Assembly (NCBI GenBank): GCA_016794525.1
Contig: JAEUJY010000072.1
Span: 92,946 to 156,945 of the forward strand
From: Myxococcales bacterium
Lineage (GTDB): Bacteria; Myxococcota_A; Polyangia; Haliangiales; Haliangiaceae
Length of the DNA stretch: 64,000 bases
Direction of reading: 5' to 3'
Shown here one piece after another: positions 48,061 through 56,851 of the stretch (positions within the stretch are counted from its first letter, which is position 1; each line of letters starts with the position of its first letter). The translations under genes and the position numbers were made by a program. The notes under the pieces are model-generated. The model saw nothing but the letters and a program-made list of their open reading frames with translations. It had not been told where the DNA came from and searched no databases.

Positions 48061-50067
48061 ATGAGCCCGGCCGCGTCTGTCCCCGCCCGCTTGCACCGGC
48101 TGCTCGAGAGCACGGCGCGCTACACCGGCGCCGACTTCTTCGCGGCGCTGGCGCGGTCGGTAGCCGAGCTGCTCGACGCCCGGATCGCGTTCGTCGGCGA
48201 GCTGACCTCGCCCGACAACGTCGTCGTCGCGGCGTCGTGGGTCGACGGCCGCCCGGGCGACTTCCAGACCTACGAGCTGGCCGGCACGCCGTGCGCCGGC
48301 GTCCTCGGCGGCCGCACCTGCCAGTACCCGACCGACGTCCAGCGACAGTTCCCCGCCGATCTGATGCTGGTCGAGATGGGCATCGAGGCGTACTTCGGCG
48401 TGCCGATCGTCGCCAGCAGCGGCGCGGCGATCGGCATCATCGTCGCCCTCGACCGGGTCAGCCGCGCCGAGATCCCCGGGCTCGACACGCTGCTCGGGAC
48501 CGCGGCCAGCCGCGCCGCCGCCGAGATCGAGCGGGCGCGCGCCGAGCGGGCGCTGGTCGATCGCGAGGTCCGGCTGCGCCAGCTGATCGAGACCACGATG
48601 GAGGGCGTCTGGACGATCGACGAGCACAACCGCACGTCGCTGGTGAACGAACAGATGGCGCGCATGCTCGGCTACACGCCCGCCGAGATGCTGGGGCGGT
48701 CGATGTTCGACTTCATGGACGAGCGCGCCCAGGCCGAGGCGATCGCCAACGTCGAGCGGCGCAAGCGCGGCATCGGCGAGCGCCACGAGTTCCGGCTGCG
48801 CCACGCCAACGGCGCCGACGTCTGGGTGGTGATGGCGAGCACGCCGCTGCCGCCGGTCGACGGGCGCTACGCCGGCGCGCTGGCGATGGTCACCGACGTC
48901 ACCGAGCGCCGCAGCCTCGAGCTGAAGGTGCAGCACTCGCAGAAGCTCGAGAGCCTCGGCGTGCTCGCCGGCGGCGTGGCCCACGACTTCAACAACCTGC
49001 TGGTCGGCATCCTCGGCAACGCCGGCCTGGCGATGATGCAGCTGCGCCCGGAGTCGCCGGTGGCGCCGCTGCTGAAGGCCATCGAGACCGCGGCGCTGCG
49101 CGCGGCCGACCTGACCCGGCAGATGCTCGCGTACTCGGGGCGCGGCCGGTTCGTGATCGAGCCGATCAGCCTCAACGGCGTGATCGAGGAGATGGTCCAC
49201 CTGCTGGGCACGGTGATCTCCAAGAAGGCGATCCTGCGGTTCGAGCTCTCGGCCGACCTGCCAGTGGTCGACGCCGACGCCACCCAGATCCGCCAGGTCC
49301 TGATGAACCTGGTGACCAACGCCAGCGACGCGATCGGCGACCAGTCCGGCGTGATCGCGATCCGCACCGGCACGACGATGGTCGGCCCCGACGAGCTGCA
49401 CGACAGCTACGATCAGGTGTTGCCCGAGGGCACCTACGTCTACTGCGAGGTCAGCGACACCGGCGTCGGCATGGACGCCGCGACGCGCGCGCGCATCTTC
49501 GATCCGTTCTTCACGACCAAGTTCACCGGGCGCGGGCTGGGGCTGGCGGCGACGCTCGGCATCCTGCGCGGCCACCACGGCGCGATCCACGTCGACAGCG
49601 AGCCGGGCCAGGGCGCGCGGTTCCGGGTGCTGCTGCCGGCCCGGGCCCGCTCGGCGACGCCGTCGTCGCCGGCGATCGTGGTCGCGCCGCCGCCGGCCAC
49701 CGGCCACGTGCTGGTGGTCGACGACGAGGCGATGATCCGCGACATCGCCGCGCGCGTCCTCGAGAGCGGCGGCTACCAGGTGACCACCGCCACCGACGGC
49801 GTCGAGGCGCTGCAGCTGTTCGCCGCGCGCCCCGACGCGTACGTGTGCGTGCTGCTCGACATGACGATGCCGCGGATGAACGGCGAGGAGACGTTCGCGG
49901 CGCTGCGCAAGCTGGCGCCCGAGGTGCGGGTCGTGCTGTCGAGCGGCTACACCGAGCAGGAGGCGACGCAGCGGTTCATCGGCAAGGGCCTGGCCGGCTT
50001 CATCGCCAAGCCGTGGTCGGCCGACGACCTGCTGGCAGCGATCGCGCGCGCCACCGGCGACCGCTGA
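48061..50067 (+). CDS. GAF-PAS hybrid histidine kinase with receiver
   Basis: A 668-residue cytoplasmic sensor. The order is GAF (about 10-160), PAS (about 175-290, LRQLIETTMEGVWTIDEHNR), HisKA (GVLAGGVAHDFNNLLVG), ATPase (NLVTNASDAIGD, DTGVGMDA, RGLGLAATLG) and receiver (VVDDEAMIRD, phospho-Asp in LLDMTMP, Lys in IAKPWS). It belongs to the same hybrid class as the kinase at 13941 but lacks the extra PAS domains. The stop abuts the stop of metB on the other strand, with no base between. Confidence 0.93.
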   Translation: MSPAASVPARLHRLLESTARYTGADFFAALARSVAELLDARIAFVGELTSPDNVVVAASWVDGRPGDFQTYELAGTPCAGVLGGRTCQYPTDVQRQFPADLMLVEMGIEAYFGVPIVASSGAAIGIIVALDRVSRAEIPGLDTLLGTAASRAAAEIERARAERALVDREVRLRQLIETTMEGVWTIDEHNRTSLVNEQMARMLGYTPAEMLGRSMFDFMDERAQAEAIANVERRKRGIGERHEFRLRHANGADVWVVMASTPLPPVDGRYAGALAMVTDVTERRSLELKVQHSQKLESLGVLAGGVAHDFNNLLVGILGNAGLAMMQLRPESPVAPLLKAIETAALRAADLTRQMLAYSGRGRFVIEPISLNGVIEEMVHLLGTVISKKAILRFELSADLPVVDADATQIRQVLMNLVTNASDAIGDQSGVIAIRTGTTMVGPDELHDSYDQVLPEGTYVYCEVSDTGVGMDAATRARIFDPFFTTKFTGRGLGLAATLGILRGHHGAIHVDSEPGQGARFRVLLPARARSATPSSPAIVVAPPPATGHVLVVDDEAMIRDIAARVLESGGYQVTTATDGVEALQLFAARPDAYVCVLLDMTMPRMNGEETFAALRKLAPEVRVVLSSGYTEQEATQRFIGKGLAGFIAKPWSADDLLAAIARATGDR

Positions 50068-51375
50068 TCACGCCGGCGGCAGCGAGCCCAGCGCCCGGGC
50101 CAGGTCGGCGATCAGGTCGTCGGGCTCCTCGATGCCGATCGACAGCCGGATCAGGCTGTCGGTGATGCCGGCCCGCGCCCGCGCCTCGGGCGTCATCGAC
50201 GCGTGGGTCATCGACGCCGGGTGTGCGACCAGGCTCTCGACGCCGCCCAGGCTCTCGGCCAGCGTGAACCAGCGCAGCGTCTTGAGCACGTGCTCGACGC
50301 GGGCGCGGGTGCCGTCGACCAGCTCGAAGCTGAGCATCGCGCCGAAGCCGCGCTGCTGGCGGCGGGCCAGCGCGTGCTGCGGGTGGCTGGCCAGGCCCGG
50401 GTAGTAGACCGCGCGGATCGCCGGGTGCGCGGCCAGGCACGCCGCCACCACCTGGGCGCCGGCCTCGTGCGCGCGCATCCGCACCTGCAGCGTCTTGAGC
50501 CCGCGCAGCACCAGGAAGCAGTCGTGGGGCGCCTGCGACGTGCCGAGCAGGTTGTTGACGCTGGCGATGCGCTGCGCCAGCGCCACCTGCCCGCGCGCCG
50601 CGACCACCGCGCCACCGACGACGTCGCTGTGGCCGTTGAGGTACTTGGTCGTCGAGTGCACGACCAGATCGGCGCCGAGGTCGAGCGGGCGCTGCAACAG
50701 CGGCGACAGGAAGGTGTTGTCGACGACGGTCAGCGCGCCGCGCGCCCGGGCCAGGGTGGCGATCGCCGCGATGTCGGTCAGGCGCAACAGCGGGTTCGAC
50801 GGCGACTCGATCCACACCATCCGGGTGTTGGGGCGGAACGCGCGGGCCACCGCGTCGAGATCGGCCAGATCCAGGTAGGTCACCTCGAGGCCGTACGCGA
50901 CGCGCGCGTGCTCGAGCAGCCGGAACGTGCCGCCGTAGCAGTCGACCGTGCACAGCACGTGGCTGGCGCCGGGCAGCAGGTTGAGCGCGACCAGGATCGC
51001 GCTCATGCCGGTGCTGGTGCACGTCGCGCCGCCGCCGCCCTCGAGGATGGTCAGCGCGTCCTCGAGCGCGGCCCGGGTCGGGTTGCCGCTGCGGGTGTAG
51101 TCGAAGCCGGCGTTGGTGCACACGTCGCGGAACGCGAACGTGCTCGACTGGTAGATCGGCGGCATCACCGCGCCGTAGGCCGGATCGGGCTGGACCCCGG
51201 CGTGGACGCACTGCGTGGCGGGCCGCGCGTCGGGGACCAGCCCCGCGCGCTGGGTCCAGCCGGCCTGCGCCGGCGAGCCCGGCGGCAGGATGGTGAAGTG
51301 GTAGGCCGGGTTGCCCGGGACGTTGGGATCGAAGTGGACGTCGTCAGCGGTGAGCGCGGTGGCGGTGGCGGTCAT
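50068..51375 (-). CDS. metB: Cystathionine gamma-synthase-type PLP enzyme
   Basis: A 435-residue Cys/Met-metabolism PLP enzyme. The PLP Lys244 is in VVHSTTKYLNGHSD, with YQSSTFAF, YTRSGNPT and GGTFRL phosphate-binding segments. It likely forms cystathionine from an activated homoserine and cysteine, or acts as a related gamma-lyase or synthase; the exact reaction cannot be settled by sequence reading alone. The first 50 residues are an extension not usual in this family. I chose the ATG at 51375; another at 51414 is in frame. A perfect palindrome lies 51 bases upstream. Confidence 0.88.
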   Translation of the reverse strand: MTATATALTADDVHFDPNVPGNPAYHFTILPPGSPAQAGWTQRAGLVPDARPATQCVHAGVQPDPAYGAVMPPIYQSSTFAFRDVCTNAGFDYTRSGNPTRAALEDALTILEGGGGATCTSTGMSAILVALNLLPGASHVLCTVDCYGGTFRLLEHARVAYGLEVTYLDLADLDAVARAFRPNTRMVWIESPSNPLLRLTDIAAIATLARARGALTVVDNTFLSPLLQRPLDLGADLVVHSTTKYLNGHSDVVGGAVVAARGQVALAQRIASVNNLLGTSQAPHDCFLVLRGLKTLQVRMRAHEAGAQVVAACLAAHPAIRAVYYPGLASHPQHALARRQQRGFGAMLSFELVDGTRARVEHVLKTLRWFTLAESLGGVESLVAHPASMTHASMTPEARARAGITDSLIRLSIGIEEPDDLIADLARALGSLPPA

Positions 51376-51425
51376 GGCGAAGCCAGCCTGACAGCTGGGC
51401 ATGCGTCCAATCAACCGGAAAACAG

Positions 51426-51439
51426 TCCGTTATAACGGA
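51426..51439 (-). promoter_or_regulatory. 14-bp perfect palindrome upstream of metB
   Basis: TCCGTTATAACGGA is its own reverse complement, in an AT-richer patch of a very GC-rich region, 51 bases before the chosen metB start. It is a candidate operator, for example for a dimeric regulator of sulfur metabolism; no regulator gene is adjacent. Confidence 0.5.
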
Positions 51440-51510
51440 ACATGCGCGGCGATTCCTCGACGAGGAGCGCGGTCGCCGTGGCTGCCACCGTCGGGGATGC
51501 AGTGGAGGAA

Positions 51511-51528
51511 TGTCCGCGATGACGGACA
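51511..51528. promoter_or_regulatory. Inverted repeat in the spacer between metB and the sigma gene
   Basis: TGTCCG and CGGACA are separated by six bases. It lies 45 bases after the stop of the sigma factor gene (reading on the minus strand), in a 198-base spacer with no gene. It may be an operator or a short hairpin; there is no U-tract on either strand. Confidence 0.4.
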
Positions 51529-51573
51529 TGGTCGGGGCCCGTGACCCGGCGTCAGCGGCGCCGGCCGGCCCGA

Positions 51574-52899
51574 TCACGGCGCGAGCTGGTAGGGGTAGTG
51601 GACCACCACGGCGACGTCCTCGGCGGGCATCGGCAGCTCGAGGCTCGCGGCCGCCGTGCCGACGCACGCCGCCAGCGCCGCGTCGCCGATCGGCGCCGCC
51701 GGATCGTCGTGGACCTCGGGCTCGTCGGCGACGATCCCGACGCCGGCCGCGCCTTCGAGCCGGACCTGCACGGTGAGCGTGCCGGTCAGCCCGGGCGTGC
51801 GCGCCAGCGCGGCCTGGTAGCACGCGCGCACCGCCGGCTGGATGGCGCGGAACGCGGCGCGGATCGCGGCCTTGCCGAACGTCGTCGGGGCCGCGGCGTC
51901 CGCGGCGGTGGGCGGCGCCGCGTCGGCGCGCAGCGCCTCGCCGGCGAAGTCGTAGGTGAGCGTAGGCGCGTCGGCGGCGGTGGGCGCGGCGGTCGCGGCG
52001 CGGGCCGCGGCGCGCGCGCGAGCGGTGCGGATGGCGTCGCGCAGCGCGGCGCGATCGTCACGCGGGGTCGCGGTCGGCGCGGGCGCGTCGGCGATCTCGA
52101 CCGGGCTCGCGGCGGTGGCGCCGGCGGGCGCCGCGGTCGACGACGACGATGTGCCGTGCCGCGCCGCCGCGAGCGCGCCGCCGCCGGCGGCGACCGCGAC
52201 GACCGCGGCGATGGTGAGGATGGGATGAGCGGCCATGAACGACTCCTTCGCGGCCCCCGCGGGGGCCTGGGTGGTGGCGGCGCGCAGCGTCGCCGGGGTG
52301 AACATGGTCGGCGGCACCAGCGCCAGCGCGGCGCGGGCGAAGCGCGGCTCGTCGGCGCCGTGACGCGCCAGCAGCTCGCGCAGCGCGGCGCGGCCCCGGC
52401 TCAGGCGCTGTCGGATCGCGTCCTCGCCCACCGCGAGCGCGGCGGCGATCTGCGCGACCGAGCAGCCGGCGACGTGATGCAGCAGCAGCGGCTCGCGCAG
52501 CGTCGCGGGCAGCTCGCGCACCACCTGGGAGAGCAGGCGCTCGTCCTCGGCGGTGAGCGCGCGCGCCAGCGGCGTCGCGGTCGGCGGCGGCGGCGGCACC
52601 TCGGCGCGCAGCGCCGCGCGCCGGCGATCCAGGCGACGCTGATCGCGCGCCAGGAACCGGACCACGCCGCACAGCCACGCGCCGAGGCGCGCCGGGTCGC
52701 GCACCTCGCGGATCCGTTGCCACGCCTTCACGAACGCCTCCTGGGTCAGGTCGAGCGCCTGATCGCGATCGCAGGTGATCGCGAACGCGACCGCGACCAT
52801 CGCCGCCTGGTGGCGGCGCACGAGCGCGGCGAACGCGTCGATATCGCCCCCGCCCACGCGGCGGAACAGCTCGACATCGTCGGTGCCATCGAGTTCCAT
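51574..52899 (-). CDS. ECF-type sigma factor fused to membrane helix and AgmX/PglI-like domain
   Basis: A 441-residue fusion. Region 2 is about 10-95 (DIDAFAALVRRHQAAMVAVA, DLTQEAFVKAWQRI) and region 4 about 120-175 (LLLHHVAGCSVAQIAAALAVGEDAIRQRLSRGRAAL). A transmembrane helix follows at about 226-247 and an Ala-rich linker to about 340. The outside domain (346-436; IQPAVRACYQAALARTPGLTG, LAACVGTAAASLELP, VVVHYPYQLAP) has the Cys pair and strand order of AgmX/PglI C-terminal domains. A sigma factor tied to the membrane with its own periplasmic domain may need no separate anti-sigma factor (inference). A membrane-protein gene lies 79 bases upstream. Confidence 0.85.
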   Translation of the reverse strand: MELDGTDDVELFRRVGGGDIDAFAALVRRHQAAMVAVAFAITCDRDQALDLTQEAFVKAWQRIREVRDPARLGAWLCGVVRFLARDQRRLDRRRAALRAEVPPPPPTATPLARALTAEDERLLSQVVRELPATLREPLLLHHVAGCSVAQIAAALAVGEDAIRQRLSRGRAALRELLARHGADEPRFARAALALVPPTMFTPATLRAATTQAPAGAAKESFMAAHPILTIAAVVAVAAGGGALAAARHGTSSSSTAAPAGATAASPVEIADAPAPTATPRDDRAALRDAIRTARARAAARAATAAPTAADAPTLTYDFAGEALRADAAPPTAADAAAPTTFGKAAIRAAFRAIQPAVRACYQAALARTPGLTGTLTVQVRLEGAAGVGIVADEPEVHDDPAAPIGDAALAACVGTAAASLELPMPAEDVAVVVHYPYQLAP

Positions 52900-52978
52900 G
52901 TCGTCCCCAAGCCGTCACGACCCACGCGGAGGTGACATCGGCGTCGTCGAATTCGCGTAACCCCTTGGACCTGCTGCG

Positions 52979-53653
52979 TTACGCCGGCCCGCTGCCGTCG
53001 GCGTCGACCTCCCCGCCCAGGTCCAGGCGGGCCACGCCCGGGGTCGCCACCAGCGGCGCGATCACCTGGTCGATCAGCGCGCGCAGCCGCGCCAGGTCGC
53101 CGCCGTACAGCGCCGGGGCGCGCCCGCGGGCCGCGCGCAAGAGCCGCGGCGACAGCGCGACGCGCACCGCGGTCGGGCTCAGCCAGCGGGTCGTGGCGCC
53201 GGCGTCGATCGCGCGGATCGCCCCGTCGACCAGCGCCGGCTCGACCGCCGCGCGCATGTGCAGATCGGCGAGCGGGCGGTCGGCGGTGAGCCAGTCGATC
53301 AGGCCCTCGCACGGGAACGCGGTCGTGCCCAGCGCGCCGGCCAGCCGCGCCTCGCGGCCGCGCGCGATCGCCTGGCCGCGGCGGCTGAACGCCACCACCG
53401 CGATCGCCACCGCGACGCAGGTCGCCGCGCCGAGCCAGCGCGGCCCGCGCATCAGCCACGACGGCCCGAGCACCGCGCCGGCGAGCAGCAACCCCAGCCA
53501 CACCAGGCCGAGCGCGCCGCCGCGATCGTCGCCGTCGAGGTAGCCCAGCTTGATCAGGCGGCGGGCCGGCGCCGGGCGCGCGCGCGGCAGCGGCGGCGGC
53601 GGGGTGCGCTCGATCAGCGCGGCGAGAGCGGCAGGGCCGCGGGCGTCGTCCAT
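52979..53653 (-). CDS. Membrane protein of unknown function upstream of the sigma gene
   Basis: A 224-residue protein with two close transmembrane helices (LGLVWLGLLLAGAVLG and LGAATCVAVAIAVVAF) after an N-terminal basic stretch. A cytoplasmic C-terminal domain of about 120 residues follows (GREARLAGALGTTAFPCEGLIDWLTADRP). No family recognised. Same strand as, and 79 bases before, the ECF-AgmX/PglI gene; a functional link is possible but unproven. A helix-hairpin plus soluble domain would fit an anti-sigma or signalling partner. Confidence 0.65.
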   Translation of the reverse strand: MDDARGPAALAALIERTPPPPLPRARPAPARRLIKLGYLDGDDRGGALGLVWLGLLLAGAVLGPSWLMRGPRWLGAATCVAVAIAVVAFSRRGQAIARGREARLAGALGTTAFPCEGLIDWLTADRPLADLHMRAAVEPALVDGAIRAIDAGATTRWLSPTAVRVALSPRLLRAARGRAPALYGGDLARLRALIDQVIAPLVATPGVARLDLGGEVDADGSGPA

Positions 53654-53711
53654 CGCGCCGATCTTACCGCCTGGCGGCGCCGCCGTTCATCGCGCGGCGG
53701 TACCCTGGGGC

Positions 53712-55160
53712 GTGCGCTTCCTCCACCCCGATCACGACGAGCAGCTCGAGCTGTCGACCGACGACGTCTTCCTCAACCCCGGCTACTTCGACGGCAGCTC
53801 GCGGCTCGACACCGATCTGGCGCCGCCCGACTTCCCCGGCGGCTCGCACCCGATCGTCTCGGCCAACATGAACGCGGTCACCGGCAAGCGCATGGCCGAG
53901 ACGATGGCGCGCTTCGGTGGCCTCGGCGTGCTGCCGCAGGACATGGCGCTCGACACCGTCGCCCGCATCGTCAACCACATCCACAGCGCCGACAGCCGGT
54001 TCGACACGCCGCTGGCGGTGTCGCCGCGCGCGACCTTGCGCGACGTCCAGGGCATCATCCGCAAGCGGTCCCACGACCTCGTCGTGGTCGTCGACGACGA
54101 GCGCCGCCCGATCGGCATCGTCACCCAGGCCGACCTGCGCGACCGCGATCAGTACGTGCCCGCGGCGCGGTTGATGTCGCAGCGCCTGGTCACGCTGCCG
54201 GCGACGAGCTCCAACCGCGACGCGTTCCTCGCGATGGAGCAGGCCCGCGTCAAGGCCGCGCCGGTGCTCGACGCCGACGGCCGGCTGCGAGGCGTGCTGA
54301 CCCGCAACGACGCGGTCCGCCTCGAGCTGCTCAAGCCGTCGCTCGACGCCCAAGGCCGGCTGATGGTCGCGGCGGCGATCGGCATCTCGGCCGAGGCGGC
54401 GGCCACCGCGGCGCGGCTGGTCGAGCTGGGCGTCGCGGCGATCGTCATCGACACCGCGCACGGCCACCAGCGGCGCATGCTCGAGGCGCTGCGCGCGGTC
54501 CGCGCCGAGATCGGCGACCGGGTGCCGCTGATCGCCGGCAACGTCTGCACCGCCGAGGGCACCCGCGCGCTGATCGACGCCGGCGCCGACGTGGTCAAGG
54601 TCAACGTCGGGCCGGGCGCGATGTGCACGACGCGCATGCAGACCGGCGCCGGCCGGCCGACCTTCACCAGCGTCGTGGCGTGCGCGCGCGAGGCCCGGGC
54701 GCTGGGCAAGCAGGTGTGGGCCGACGGCGGCGTCCGCCACCCGCGCGACGTCGCGCTCTACCTGGCGGCGGGCGCGGCGCGGGTGATGGTCGGCACCGCA
54801 CTGGCCGGCACCTTCGAGAGCCCCGGCGACGTGAAGGAGGATCGCGAGGGCCACCTGTACAAGGAGAACTACGGCATGGCCAGCGGCCGCGCGGTCAGCG
54901 ACCGCACCGCCGACCTCGACGCGTTCGAGGCCGCCAAGAAGGGGTTCTTCCGCGAGGGCATCTCGAGCTCGCGCATCTACATCCGCGAGGGCGCCGAGAG
55001 CGTCGGCGCGGTGCTGATCGACATGATCACCGGCGTGCAGTCGGCGCTGACCTACGTCGGCGCGCGCACGCTGGCCGAGTTCAGCGAGCGCGCCGTCGTC
55101 GGCGTCCAGACCTGGGCCGGCTACGGCGAGGGCACGCCGCACGGCGCGGTCCGCCGCTGA
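53712..55160 (+). CDS. IMP dehydrogenase/GMP reductase family, GuaB1-like
   Basis: A 482-residue TIM-barrel enzyme with an internal CBS pair (about 100-205). The catalytic loop is GPGAMCTTRMQTGAGRPTF (Cys305), with IVIDTAHGH, VADGGVRHPRDVALY-like and GMASGRA segments. The GAMCTTRM loop matches GuaB1-type enzymes, which in Actinobacteria act as GMP reductases, rather than the GSICTTR of classical IMP dehydrogenase. The GTG at 53712 gives VRFLHPDHDEQLELSTDDVFL, the expected start. Exact reaction is inference. Confidence 0.9.
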   Translation: MRFLHPDHDEQLELSTDDVFLNPGYFDGSSRLDTDLAPPDFPGGSHPIVSANMNAVTGKRMAETMARFGGLGVLPQDMALDTVARIVNHIHSADSRFDTPLAVSPRATLRDVQGIIRKRSHDLVVVVDDERRPIGIVTQADLRDRDQYVPAARLMSQRLVTLPATSSNRDAFLAMEQARVKAAPVLDADGRLRGVLTRNDAVRLELLKPSLDAQGRLMVAAAIGISAEAAATAARLVELGVAAIVIDTAHGHQRRMLEALRAVRAEIGDRVPLIAGNVCTAEGTRALIDAGADVVKVNVGPGAMCTTRMQTGAGRPTFTSVVACAREARALGKQVWADGGVRHPRDVALYLAAGAARVMVGTALAGTFESPGDVKEDREGHLYKENYGMASGRAVSDRTADLDAFEAAKKGFFREGISSSRIYIREGAESVGAVLIDMITGVQSALTYVGARTLAEFSERAVVGVQTWAGYGEGTPHGAVRR

Positions 55161-55206
55161 CGCACGGCGCGGCGGGCGCCCGCGGCGGCGGGGTCCCGCG
55201 CGGCGC

Positions 55207-55725
55207 CTAGAAGCGCCAACCGCCGGCGGCGCCGACTTCCCAGCGCTCGCCCTCGACGCCGTTGACGTCGCCGGTGCGCAGCCGCTCGCCGACGACGTGG
55301 ACCTGCGCCATCGCGCCGTTGGGCCAGGTGGCCTCGAGCCCCGCCGACAGCCCGCCGCCGACCGACGTGCTCGCGCGCTGCGACGCGTCCGAGTACGGGT
55401 AGTCGACGTCGAACTCGTGGTAGTAGGCCGCGTGGGCGCCGAGGAACGGCGCGACCGCCGCCGTCGTCGGATACCAGCGCAGTCCAGACTGCACGTACAG
55501 CCGCGGCCCGAACACGCGGTCGTCGCTGGAGAAGAAGCCGACGGCGCCGGTCACCGCGACGTGCGGATCGAGCGCGTGGCTCGCGCGGACGTCGACGAAC
55601 GGCAGCGCCGTCGGCCACCGCAGCGACACGCCCAGCGCGACGCTGCTCGGGCGCACGGCGCGGGGCGGCTCCGCGGCGGCGTCGGCCGTCAGCGTCGCGA
55701 TCACCAGGAGCCAGCCCGCGCGCAC
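55207..55725 (-). CDS. Probable outer-membrane beta-barrel protein
   Basis: A 172-residue protein (GTG at 55725) with a signal peptide (WLLVIATLTADAAAE). Alternating strands follow (ALGVSLRWPTALPFVDVRASHALD, FGPRLYVQSGLRWYP, GGGLSAGLEATWPNG) and the protein ends in GAAGGWRF. The C-terminal Phe and Trp/Tyr girdle fit a small outer-membrane barrel. The longer frame upstream is antisense to the matrixin-like gene. Confidence 0.7.
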   Translation of the reverse strand: MRAGWLLVIATLTADAAAEPPRAVRPSSVALGVSLRWPTALPFVDVRASHALDPHVAVTGAVGFFSSDDRVFGPRLYVQSGLRWYPTTAAVAPFLGAHAAYYHEFDVDYPYSDASQRASTSVGGGLSAGLEATWPNGAMAQVHVVGERLRTGDVNGVEGERWEVGAAGGWRF

Positions 55726-55819
55726 GGATCTCGTGTACCGCCGGGCGCGGCGGCGAGCAACCGGCGTGATCTGCGCTACCCCGCGCGGTCCACGCCGCGA
55801 CCGGCGGTATGCTCGGCCG

Positions 55820-56851
55820 ATGCCCGTCGTCGCGCTCGCCGTGATCCTCGCCGCCGGAGGCGCCACCGTCGCGGGCGAGGTCGAGGCCCAGGACAGCCAG
55901 TGGGTCGACGGCGTGATCATGACGCGCTCGACGTTGCGGGTCGACGCGGTGCTGGCCGGTGCGGCGCCGGCGCGGCTCGAGCTGGTGCACGTCGGCGGCA
56001 GCCGCGATGGCCTCGGGCAGCGGCTGTCGACCGAGGTCGAGCTGGCGCTGGGCGAGCGGGTGACGCTCGACGTCGAGCCCGCCGTCGACGGCTGGCGCGT
56101 CAGCGGCGGCGCGCGCGGCAAGCACGCGCCGTGGCAGCCGTGGCTGTACGTGCGCACCACGACCGCGGTGTCGACGACCTGCCAGGGCTACGACCCCAAG
56201 CCGCTGTACTGGCGCGCGCTCGAGGTGCCGCTGACCTTCGCCGCGACGCTGTCGGCCGACGTCTCGACGGCGACGGCGCGGACGGCGCTCGACGCCTCGG
56301 TCGCCACCTGGAACGCGCTCGACTGCGCGTACCTCAAGCTCACCGACGCCGGCACCACGACCACGCCGACGGTCGGCTACCAGCGCTCGGGCACCAACAC
56401 CAACGTCGTCACCTGGCTCGAGAGCGGCTGGCCGCAGAGCGCCGCGGCGATCGCCGCGACGCTGACCACCTTCGAGTGCGGGACCGGCAAGCTGGTCGAC
56501 GCCGACGTGCTGTTCAACGGCCAGGGCTTCACGTTCAGCGCCGCGCCGCTGGGCCTGCCGGCGACCGCCGACATCGAGAACACGTTCACCCACGAGCTCG
56601 GCCACCTGGTCGGCTTCGATCACAACCCCGATCCCACGTCGACGATGTACGCCGAGGCCGCCCCCGGCGAGATCGTCAAGCGCGACCTCACGGCCGACGA
56701 CGCCGCGGGCATGTGCGCGGTGTACCCGGTCGGCCAGGAGCCCGACCTCGACGAGGGCGGCTGCGGCTGCGGCACCAGCCCGACGCCGGGCGCGGGCGGC
56801 GCGGCGCTGGCCGTGGCGGCGGTGCTGGGCCGGCGGCGCCGCCGGCGCTGA
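55820..56851 (+). CDS. Matrixin-like metalloprotease with MYXO-CTERM-like tail
   Basis: A 343-residue secreted protease. The zinc motif is HELGHLVGFDH (His258, Glu259, His262, His268), followed by the Met-turn STMYAEA (Met276), as in matrixins (M10) and other metzincins. The N-terminal about 110 residues form a beta-rich pro or accessory region. The end is DEGGCGCGTSP, a hydrophobic helix and RRRRRR, the MYXO-CTERM pattern predicting myxosortase processing and surface display. Likely targets are extracellular proteins. ATG at 55820. Confidence 0.88.
   Translation: MPVVALAVILAAGGATVAGEVEAQDSQWVDGVIMTRSTLRVDAVLAGAAPARLELVHVGGSRDGLGQRLSTEVELALGERVTLDVEPAVDGWRVSGGARGKHAPWQPWLYVRTTTAVSTTCQGYDPKPLYWRALEVPLTFAATLSADVSTATARTALDASVATWNALDCAYLKLTDAGTTTTPTVGYQRSGTNTNVVTWLESGWPQSAAAIAATLTTFECGTGKLVDADVLFNGQGFTFSAAPLGLPATADIENTFTHELGHLVGFDHNPDPTSTMYAEAAPGEIVKRDLTADDAAGMCAVYPVGQEPDLDEGGCGCGTSPTPGAGGAALAVAAVLGRRRRRR

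Noticed and set aside
45961..50067. 1368-codon plus-strand frame joining several genes
   Set aside because: Only the last 668 codons (from 48061) are the hybrid kinase; the upstream part is out of frame with, or antisense to, the aldo/keto reductase and NAPE-PLD-like genes.
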